The notes below the pieces were generated by a model. That model was not told where the DNA came from, made no database searches, and saw only the letters and a list, made by a program, of their open reading frames with translations. Shown piece by piece: positions 1-4,470 of a stretch of DNA of 5,176 nt (the stretch's first letter is position 1; each line of letters begins with the position of its first letter). The position numbers were made by a program, and so were the translations under genes. Origin of the DNA: Oscillospiraceae bacterium (GTDB taxonomy: Bacteria > Bacillota > Clostridia > UMGS1883); the NCBI GenBank assembly GCA_015069065.1, contig SVJI01000109.1:1-5176 (forward strand). The letters are read 5' to 3'.

Positions 1-10
1 TTTAATTAAC

Positions 11-54
11 AAACAGGGTGCTTAAAAAGTCTGAGCTTTTTAAGCACCCTGTTT
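11..54 (+). terminator. Long perfect hairpin, probable intrinsic terminator of the upstream gene
   Basis: Bases 11-29 and 36-54 are perfect inverted repeats: a 19-bp stem with a 6-base loop at 30-35. The stem starts with AAA, ends with TTT and carries a GC-rich core (CAGGGTGC). The bases after it (TTTCTATT) form only a modest T tract, and the gene it would end lies outside the window. It sits directly before the promoter at 58, so it would also insulate the next gene. Its symmetry means it could work in either direction. A repeat-type palindrome is the alternative reading. Confidence 0.75.
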
Positions 55-57
55 CTA

Positions 58-86
58 TTGACATCAAAGCTTTGTTGAGGTATAAT
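58..86 (+). promoter_or_regulatory. Consensus sigma-A promoter for the sugar dehydratase gene
   Basis: The -35 box TTGACA (58-63) and -10 box TATAAT (81-86) both match consensus exactly and are separated by 17 bases. Transcription would start near 92-94, giving a short 5' leader of about 33 bases. An AGGAG ribosome-binding site lies at 112-116, nine bases before the ATG at 126. No riboswitch-sized leader is possible here, so expression is likely strong and controlled, if at all, at the promoter. Confidence 0.88.
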
Positions 87-125
87 ATAATAGATATTTT
101 ATGATATTATTAGGAGAAGACGGAC

Positions 126-2009
126 ATGTTTTCAAAAAAATATTCTACAACTCTGCAGATGAATAATTTCAAGAGAGTCTTTATGATGCTTGTATGTGAC
201 GTGGCTATAATTATACTGGCTGCGTGGGCATCACATATGCTGAGGACGAATTCTCTGCAGATAAACCCTATGGCACTGTATGGTGGGAAGTATAAGGAGC
301 TGATTCTCCTTTGCCTGGCGATTTGTTCTGTCATGGGTCTTTCAGGGTGTTACGTAACCTCCTGGAGATATGCAGATTTTAAGGAGTATATGGTCATGTA
401 TGTGGCAATAGGCTCTGCAACATTGCTTACATATGCACTTTCCAGAATATTGGTGCTGAACGAGAATCTTTTTGATTTCTCAGATTACATATTGATGGGA
501 ATAATATCCGTGTGCGGCTTTACACTGGAGAGATTCTTCGGCAGAATAGTGCGTATTCGTGCCGCACGCAGAAGAAATCTGATTGAAAACGCTAAAAAGA
601 CTCGCGTAATGATAATCGGGGCAGGGGATACAGGCTCTGCACTTATAAAGAGTATGCGTAAGGATACAGCCATGTATCCTGTAGTTGCGATAGATGATGA
701 TGAAAACAAGCGCGGCATGATTATTTCAGAGGTGCCGATTGCAGGCGGTAGGGAGAGCATTATTTCAGCTGCGCGTGATTATAAGGTACAGGAAATTATA
801 ATTGCAATTCCCTCGGGTAAAACGGCTGAGCATAAGGAAATTATGAAAATTTGCCGCGAAACAGGGCTTAAAACATCAACTGTTCCGTCTTTGTTCGAGC
901 TTGTCAGCGGTAAAGCGAGCGTAAACCAGATTCGCGAGGTTACTACACAGGAGCTTTTGGGAAGAGATGAGGAGATTATTGACGGTAAGGATGTTTTCAA
1001 TTACATATGGCAGAAAACTGTAATGGTTACAGGCGGAGGTGGAAGCATAGGCAGCGAGCTGTGCCGTCAGATAGCTAAATTTAATCCGCAGCGTCTTATT
1101 ATATTTGATATATATGAAAATAACGCGTATGAACTGCAGCTGGAGCTTAGGAAAAAATATCCCGAAATGCGGCTTGAGGTGCTTATCGGTTCAGTGCGTG
1201 ACAGGAAAAGACTCGAGGAGGTCTTTTCAACATATAAGCCAAAGGTTGTTTTCCACGCCGCGGCGCACAAGCACGTTCCCCTCATGGAGGATAGCCCCGA
1301 TGAAGCTATAAAGAATAACGTTTTCGGTACATATAATGTGGCTGCTACGTGCGAAAAATACGGTGTTGAGAGATTTGTCCTTATTTCTACTGATAAGGCG
1401 GTTAATCCCACAAATATTATGGGTACAAGTAAGCGTATTGCAGAAATGGTGATACAGAGCTTTGCCCTCAGACAGAAGAATAACGGCGGAAAAACGATAT
1501 ACGCCGCTGTAAGGTTTGGTAATGTTCTCGGCAGTAACGGCAGCGTTATCCCTGTGTTTAAAAAGCAGATAAGCGAGGGCGGTCCGGTAACGGTTACACA
1601 TCCGGAAATAAACCGTTTCTTTATGACTATTCCCGAGGCAAGTCAGCTCGTAATGCAGGCAGGTGCCTACGCCGAAGGGGGAGAGATTTTCATCCTCGAT
1701 ATGGGTGAGCCGGTGAAGATAGTTGACCTCGCGCGTAATCTTATCGAGCTTAGCGGATTTGTTCCTGACGTGGATATAAAAATTGAATTTTCAGGACTCA
1801 GACCGGGTGAAAAGATGTACGAGGAGCTTTTGCTGGATAAGCAGCGCCATACGGCAACCATGCATGATAAAATTTATATTGAGCAACCTATAAATGATGC
1901 CCAGATGTTGGTAGACGAAATATATGCTCTCCGTGAGCGTCTTTCATGCGATATACCTATGTACGAAGATATGATTGAATGGTTCAAAGGTAAATTTGTT
2001 ACAAAATGA
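126..2009 (+). CDS. Membrane-anchored UDP-sugar 4,6-dehydratase (WbpM/PglF/CapD type polysaccharide biosynthesis protein)
   Basis: This is a complete 627-residue member of the large, membrane-bound nucleotide-sugar dehydratases. In characterised relatives (WbpM, PglF) these convert UDP-GlcNAc to the 4-keto-6-deoxy sugar, a first step towards amino-sugars in capsule, O-antigen or glycoproteins. The N-terminus has four hydrophobic segments (about residues 18-38, 59-77, 88-110, 121-138). A first Rossmann-like domain follows with GAGDTGS at 165-171. The catalytic SDR domain has the NAD(P)-binding GGGGSIGSE at 303-311 and the family signature HAAAHKHVPLMED at 377-389. The family's catalytic Thr-Asp-Lys appears as STDKA (T422, D423, K424). 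The usual SDR Tyr-x3-Lys is replaced by Met-x3-Lys (M432, K436), as in WbpM/PglF. VRFGNVLGSNGS (462-473) and RPGEKMYEELL (559-569) complete the pattern. The gene has its own promoter and appears monocistronic. The exact sugar and final glycan cannot be read from sequence, so I leave the symbol blank. Confidence 0.93.
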   Translation: MFSKKYSTTLQMNNFKRVFMMLVCDVAIIILAAWASHMLRTNSLQINPMALYGGKYKELILLCLAICSVMGLSGCYVTSWRYADFKEYMVMYVAIGSATLLTYALSRILVLNENLFDFSDYILMGIISVCGFTLERFFGRIVRIRAARRRNLIENAKKTRVMIIGAGDTGSALIKSMRKDTAMYPVVAIDDDENKRGMIISEVPIAGGRESIISAARDYKVQEIIIAIPSGKTAEHKEIMKICRETGLKTSTVPSLFELVSGKASVNQIREVTTQELLGRDEEIIDGKDVFNYIWQKTVMVTGGGGSIGSELCRQIAKFNPQRLIIFDIYENNAYELQLELRKKYPEMRLEVLIGSVRDRKRLEEVFSTYKPKVVFHAAAHKHVPLMEDSPDEAIKNNVFGTYNVAATCEKYGVERFVLISTDKAVNPTNIMGTSKRIAEMVIQSFALRQKNNGGKTIYAAVRFGNVLGSNGSVIPVFKKQISEGGPVTVTHPEINRFFMTIPEASQLVMQAGAYAEGGEIFILDMGEPVKIVDLARNLIELSGFVPDVDIKIEFSGLRPGEKMYEELLLDKQRHTATMHDKIYIEQPINDAQMLVDEIYALRERLSCDIPMYEDMIEWFKGKFVTK

Positions 2010-2124
2010 TTTCTGTTGCTTTTTATCAAAAGCACGGTAAAAAGCAGAAAATATAGGGCAAAATGTTAACAAATCATTAAAAGTTTTAAAAATTTATTAC
2101 AAAAACACTTGCAAATGTTACAAA
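1997..2124 (+). repeat. Recurring TGTTACAAA-like boxes upstream of the secreted protein gene
   Basis: Four related short words occur: TGTTACAAA (1997-2005, inside the end of the dehydratase gene), TGTTAACAAA (2064-2073), TATTACAAA (2095-2103) and TGTTACAAA (2116-2124). The last three start 31 and 21 bases apart, close to three and two helical turns, and the last lies immediately downstream of the predicted -35 box at 2109-2114. This would fit binding sites for a transcription factor on one face of the DNA. The region is very AT-rich, so chance recurrence is possible. Confidence 0.35.
2011..2050 (+). other. Weak alternative hairpins after the dehydratase gene
   Basis: Just after the stop codon, TGCTTTTTA (2017-2025) can pair with TAAAAAGCA (2038-2046). 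Alternatively, GCTTTT (2018-2023) can pair with AAAAGC (2028-2033). Both stems are short and AT-rich, and no T tract follows, so this is at best a poor terminator or a 3'-end-stabilising element. No better terminator is visible between the dehydratase gene and the next promoter. Confidence 0.3.
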
Positions 2125-2137
2125 TTTATGGTAATAT
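2109..2137 (+). promoter_or_regulatory. Probable sigma-A promoter for the secreted protein gene
   Basis: TTGCAA (2109-2114) and TAATAT (2132-2137) are spaced 17 bases apart, and each is one or two bases from consensus. A start near 2143-2145 would leave a leader of about 60 bases. An imperfect 8-bp inverted repeat (2138-2145 with 2161-2168) lies at the predicted start. Because a long AT-rich tract precedes it, the exact boxes are less certain than for the first promoter. Confidence 0.6.
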
Positions 2138-2202
2138 AAACGAGGCTTTGTGAAAAAGAACCTTGTTTGATTGGTAAATTATCATAAATTTGGAGAGATT
2201 GC

Positions 2203-2937
2203 ATGTTTTTAAAGCGAGTTAAGAAAATAGCGGCACTGCTTATGGTAGCCCTTACTGCGGCGACTTCGGCAGGAGCAGAAAACTACAATATTCCCGAGGA
2301 GCTTTCTTCCTACGCAAGAGAGGTTTATGCCAATGCACGTTCATACTTTGGCGGACGTAGTTTCAGCGGGTACTGCGGTACTTATGTCAGGTGTCAGCTC
2401 AGGGCGATGGGTATATTTAATGATCAGTTTGATTTTCGTGGTAATGGGAATCAGTGGTATTCAAATTTTGAAAATGTCAATATGACAAGCGGCGGATACT
2501 ATGTGTATCGGGAAAGCGGAAGCGACTGTGTAGATAAGCTTGTTGAAAAATACGGAGATAATCTTAGTAACATTGTATTAAGCTTTCCTATTCAGGCAGG
2601 CTACAGCGCGAGGTATCCCGGAGCAGGTCACGCATTCATTATTTATGAACTTCGTGACGGTATCGCCTATTATTCAGAGTCTTTCAGCTTCGGCAAGCAT
2701 CGCGAGGGTGAGGTTATTGCAGAGGATGTTAATGAGCTTATTGCCCGTTATTCAAGACGTCACGGCAATATAACCGGCTGTGTTATGTTGAGTCGGGAAA
2801 ATCTTAGCTTGACATTAACGCAGAGGCAACAGGAGCTGTTACTGGAGGAAGTAAGAGAGAGTCTGGAAATGTTGTCTGACATCACAATCATTGCAGAAGA
2901 ATTTACTGAAATATCACAATCCCGTGTGGCGGCATAA
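2203..2937 (+). CDS. Secreted protein with CHAP/NlpC-P60-like Cys-His-Glu arrangement, putative wall-active cysteine hydrolase
   Basis: This is a 244-residue protein with a clear signal peptide: a Lys/Arg-rich start, a hydrophobic core at about 9-20, and a likely cut after TSAGA at residue 25. The mature part has SGYCGTYV with C58 at what looks like the start of a helix, then GAGHAFIIYELRDG with H143, then YYSESF with E159. This order, Cys then GH at a beta strand then an acidic residue about 16 positions later, resembles CHAP and NlpC/P60 peptidoglycan amidases and endopeptidases. NGNQWY (81-86) recalls the Asn-x-x-x-Trp region of CHAP domains. Residues about 200-235 look helical and charged. 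There is no recognisable cell-wall-binding repeat, LPXTG anchor or second membrane segment. A GGAG site at 2192-2195, seven bases before the ATG, supports the start. The gene has its own promoter and terminator. I do not recognise a named family member; enzymatic function is inference, and other cysteines (C64, C109, C193) leave room for disulfides or another role. Confidence 0.72.
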   Translation: MFLKRVKKIAALLMVALTAATSAGAENYNIPEELSSYAREVYANARSYFGGRSFSGYCGTYVRCQLRAMGIFNDQFDFRGNGNQWYSNFENVNMTSGGYYVYRESGSDCVDKLVEKYGDNLSNIVLSFPIQAGYSARYPGAGHAFIIYELRDGIAYYSESFSFGKHREGEVIAEDVNELIARYSRRHGNITGCVMLSRENLSLTLTQRQQELLLEEVRESLEMLSDITIIAEEFTEISQSRVAA

Positions 2938-2957
2938 GAGCCAACGCGGGATTTTTT
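2918..2957 (+). terminator. Intrinsic terminator overlapping the stop codon of the secreted protein gene
   Basis: AATCCCGTGTGGC (2918-2930) pairs with GCCAACGCGGGATT (2940-2953). This gives 13 base pairs, including one G-T pair and a single bulged A, closed by a 9-base loop. Six Ts follow at 2952-2957. The left arm lies inside the last codons of the upstream gene and the TAA (2935-2937) is in the loop, so a terminating ribosome would physically compete with hairpin formation. Confidence 0.88.
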
Positions 2958-2987
2958 GCATAAAAGAACATTACGTATTAAAACGTG

Positions 2988-2995
2988 AAAGGTGA
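2988..2995 (+). promoter_or_regulatory. Ribosome-binding site that decides the mltG start
   Basis: AAAGGTGA lies seven bases before the ATG at 3003. The in-frame upstream GTG at 2985 has no SD ahead of it (the preceding bases are AT-rich), and starting there would place this purine-rich site inside the coding sequence. The ATG at 3003 is therefore the better start, adding no residues ahead of the Lys-Lys and membrane anchor. Confidence 0.8.
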
Positions 2996-3002
2996 TGTTA
3001 AA

Positions 3003-4004
3003 ATGAAGAAGATAGTTATTGTATTACTTATTGTGGCAGTAGTCGCGGCATCCTTCGGATTGTCTGTATTTTTTGAATATATACGGACAGGCTCAGGGGA
3101 GGAAACAGTAATTGTAGAAATTCCGCGCGGTGCATCTGAAAAGACGATAGCACACATCCTTAAGGATAACGGAGTTATCCGTCATGAGCTTTCTTTCCGT
3201 TTGAAGATGCGCACATCGCCATACAGAGGTCAGCTTAATTACGGAAAATATACCCTGAATAAAAAAATGTGCCTTGAAGATATCATAGCGGCTCTTTTAA
3301 AACCAAGCGATATTGCAAAAGGGGTTAAGCTTACTATTCCGGAGGGCTTCAGTGCCAAAATGATTGCCGAGCGTTGCGAAAAACTGGGACTTGTCAATGC
3401 AGAGGATTTTCTCAGCGAATTAAAAAAGGGCAAATTCAACTATGACTTTATAAAAGATATTCCTAAGAATAAGGATGTAGAGTATAAGTTGGAGGGTTAT
3501 TTGTTCCCCAGTACGCATATGTTTGGTGAAAATGCAGATGCGCATAAAATAATCGATACTCTGCTTGCTGAATTTGAAAAGCAGTATAATAAGGTCAGGG
3601 ATTTACTGCCTGATGGTATGGACATGAACGAGGCTATAATCCGTGCTTCACTTATAGAGAGGGAGGCAAAGCTCCCCGCAGAGCGCAGTACAATTTCCGG
3701 AGTTATTCAGAACAGGCTTGATATTGATATGCGTCTGCAGATAGATGCAAGTGTTGTATATGCCATATCTGACGGTATGTATGATGTTGAACGAGTGCTG
3801 TATAAGGATTTGGAGGTGGATTCACCCTACAACACCTATAAGCACAGTGGACTTCCTGCAGGGGCAATCTGTAATCCCGGTATGGAGTCAATCCGTGCAG
3901 CAATGGAGCCAGAGGAGCATAAGTACCTGTATTATCACACCGATACACAGAAAAACGACGGAAGTCATATATTCAGTGAAACATTCAGTCAGCATAAAAA
4001 ATAA
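3003..4004 (+). CDS. mltG: Endolytic murein transglycosylase MltG (YceG-like)
   Basis: This is a complete 333-residue MltG. MltG is a single-pass membrane lytic transglycosylase that cuts nascent peptidoglycan strands and is thought to set their length during wall synthesis. Residues 4-24 form the N-terminal membrane anchor, leaving the rest outside the cell. A small LysM-like part follows (about 36-105, with VEIPRGAS and YGKYTLNKKM), then the catalytic YceG domain. Family motifs are LTIPEGF (110-116), LEGYLFPST (163-171), ASLIERE (215-221), RLQIDASVVYA (244-254), SPYN (274-277) and GLPAGAICNPG (283-293). By analogy with E. coli MltG E218, the catalytic acid is E219 in ASLIE. The C-terminus HIFSETFSQHKK is the usual family end. 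An alternative GTG start at 2985 would give 339 residues but lacks an SD. The gene follows a strong terminator by about 30 bases and has no convincing promoter of its own. It is probably co-transcribed with the DUF3006 gene 21 bases downstream. Confidence 0.95.
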   Translation: MKKIVIVLLIVAVVAASFGLSVFFEYIRTGSGEETVIVEIPRGASEKTIAHILKDNGVIRHELSFRLKMRTSPYRGQLNYGKYTLNKKMCLEDIIAALLKPSDIAKGVKLTIPEGFSAKMIAERCEKLGLVNAEDFLSELKKGKFNYDFIKDIPKNKDVEYKLEGYLFPSTHMFGENADAHKIIDTLLAEFEKQYNKVRDLLPDGMDMNEAIIRASLIEREAKLPAERSTISGVIQNRLDIDMRLQIDASVVYAISDGMYDVERVLYKDLEVDSPYNTYKHSGLPAGAICNPGMESIRAAMEPEEHKYLYYHTDTQKNDGSHIFSETFSQHKK

Positions 4005-4025
4005 AGCTTATGGGGTATAATTCTT

Positions 4026-4238
4026 ATGGAAAAATATATCGTAGACCGTTTTGAGGGTGAATACGCAGTGCTTGAAAAGGAAGATGGCACTACCATAGAC
4101 GTTTTAAAGGAGCTTGTTTCAGGAGCAGAGGGCGATGTTGTCGTTTTAAAGGACGGAGAATATTACGCAGATGAAGAACAAACCCTTGCAAGACGGCGTA
4201 TGATTGAAGAAAAAATGCGTAAACTGTTTGGTGAATGA
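4026..4238 (+). CDS. DUF3006 family small protein
   Basis: This is a 70-residue acidic protein that matches the DUF3006 pattern: an N-terminal YIVDRFEGEYAVLE, then ID-V---L, then a GDVV-L--G-Y--D stretch, ending in a charged helix from about residue 50 (TLARRRMIEEKMRKLFGE). The N-terminal part looks like a small beta barrel. No signal peptide or membrane segment is present, so it should be cytoplasmic. The family has no established function that I know of. It follows mltG by 21 bases with only a modest SD (GGGG at 4012-4015, ten bases from the ATG), so it is probably translated from the mltG transcript, perhaps at lower level. No terminator is visible between it and the next promoter at 4249, so some transcripts may read into the mgtE leader. 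Confidence 0.88.
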   Translation: MEKYIVDRFEGEYAVLEKEDGTTIDVLKELVSGAEGDVVVLKDGEYYADEEQTLARRRMIEEKMRKLFGE

Positions 4239-4248
4239 TAATTTACAG

Positions 4249-4278
4249 TTGACAAATCTCCCCTTTTGGGGATATTAT
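4249..4278 (+). promoter_or_regulatory. Sigma-A promoter for the mgtE leader and mgtE
   Basis: The consensus -35 TTGACA (4249-4254) is followed after 18 bases by TATTAT (4273-4278). The spacer holds a CCCC-TTTT-GGGG inverted repeat (4260-4271), which could be an operator-like site or chance. Transcription would begin near 4284-4287, which gives an unusually long leader of about 185 bases before mgtE. It starts only 10 bases after the DUF3006 stop codon. Confidence 0.75.
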
Positions 4279-4327
4279 ATATATGTAGTATTTTGTTTTA
4301 ATTCATATTAAATGTGAGGTGAGAAGA

Positions 4328-4420
4328 ATGGACGCAGGAGGAAATAGCAGTGCGAATACAGCCCGACGATACGGGCAATATGTGTCTGCGTTCATTTTTT
4401 GCAGATATTGCCCGCATTAA
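4328..4420 (+). CDS. Putative 30-residue leader peptide upstream of mgtE
   Basis: An ATG at 4328 opens 30 codons ending in TAA (4418-4420). It is preceded by GAGGTGAG (4316-4323), four bases upstream, a strong SD. The peptide begins MDAGGNSSANTARRYGQY and ends FCRYCPH, with two cysteines, four aromatic residues in its last half and no membrane segment. Arg13 and Arg14 are both CGA (4364-4369), a codon seldom used in the neighbouring genes, which could slow ribosomes. The start codon lies in the left arm of helix A, and the stop lies just past helix B, so translation would strongly affect which helix forms. This suggests a cis-acting leader peptide, as known for mgtL of Salmonella mgtA, but no sequence similarity to it is claimed. 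It could also be a chance ORF within a structured RNA. Confidence 0.5.
   Translation: MDAGGNSSANTARRYGQYVSAFIFCRYCPH
4386..4400 (+). terminator. 3' arm and T run of the putative leader terminator (helix A)
   Basis: CTGCGTTCATT (4386-4396) is the right arm pairing with the sequence that begins at 4324, and six consecutive Ts fill 4395-4400. The hairpin is atypical because 48 bases, including an internal stem-loop, lie between its arms, and part of the T run pairs with the AAGAA of the left arm. It would stop transcription inside the leader, about 70 bases before mgtE. Confidence 0.5.
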
Positions 4421-4432
4421 CGCTGTAGCCTG

Positions 4433-4458
4433 CTTCCTTTGGAAAAATTTACAGGAAG
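4433..4458 (+). promoter_or_regulatory. Small hairpin against the mgtE ribosome-binding site
   Basis: CTTCCT (4433-4438) can pair with AGGAAG (4453-4458), the first half of the purine-rich AGGAAGTGAGG before mgtE. The SD that best fits the start, GAGG at 4460-4463, is seven bases from the ATG at 4471 and lies immediately after the stem. The pairing could reduce ribosome access, although a competing TTCC/GGAA mini-hairpin (4434-4437 with 4441-4444) makes it uncertain. Confidence 0.35.
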
Positions 4459-4470
4459 TGAGGAATACTT

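Larger units (their letters stand above)
4324..4420 (+). promoter_or_regulatory. mgtE leader RNA with mutually exclusive helices (candidate attenuator or riboswitch)
   Basis: Helix A pairs 4324-4337 with 4386-4399 (14 bp including two G-U pairs). It encloses a small GCCCG/CGGGC hairpin (4361-4365 with 4372-4376) and ends in the T run 4395-4400, as an intrinsic terminator would. Helix B pairs 4372-4381 with 4405-4414 (10 perfect bp) and, across a 4-base bulge, CTGC 4386-4389 with GCAG 4401-4404. Both helices use 4386-4389, and B also uses the right arm of the inner hairpin, so A and B cannot form together. That is the logic of a terminator/antiterminator switch. The whole structure overlaps a 30-codon ORF. 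I see no match to the M-box magnesium riboswitch often found before mgtE in Firmicutes. What signal it senses, and whether it senses one, cannot be told from sequence. Confidence 0.6.

Noticed and set aside
1227..1601. Minus-strand ORF of 124 codons inside the dehydratase gene
   Set aside because: It is antisense to the conserved catalytic domain, has no SD or promoter, and its translation matches no family I know.
2011..2050. Strong intrinsic terminator after the dehydratase gene
   Set aside because: The possible stems are short and AT-rich and lack a T tract, so only a weak structural element is listed.
2956..2981. TTGCAT / TATTAA as an mltG promoter
   Set aside because: The spacing is only 14 bases, too short for a sigma-A promoter, and the -35 overlaps the terminator T run.
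2985..3002. GTG at 2985 as the mltG start
   Set aside because: It lacks an SD, while AAAGGTGA lies at ideal distance from the ATG at 3003, which is followed at once by the usual Lys-Lys and membrane anchor.
3745..4020. + strand ORF of 91 codons in the 3' part of mltG
   Set aside because: It is an alternate-frame reading of conserved MltG motifs, without its own ribosome-binding site.
4285..4420. M-box (ykoK) magnesium riboswitch before mgtE
   Set aside because: AGGTGAG at 4317-4323 recalls part of the M-box start, but the conserved core and the multi-stem architecture of about 160 bases could not be recognised, and here AGGTGAG is better explained as the SD of the leader ORF.
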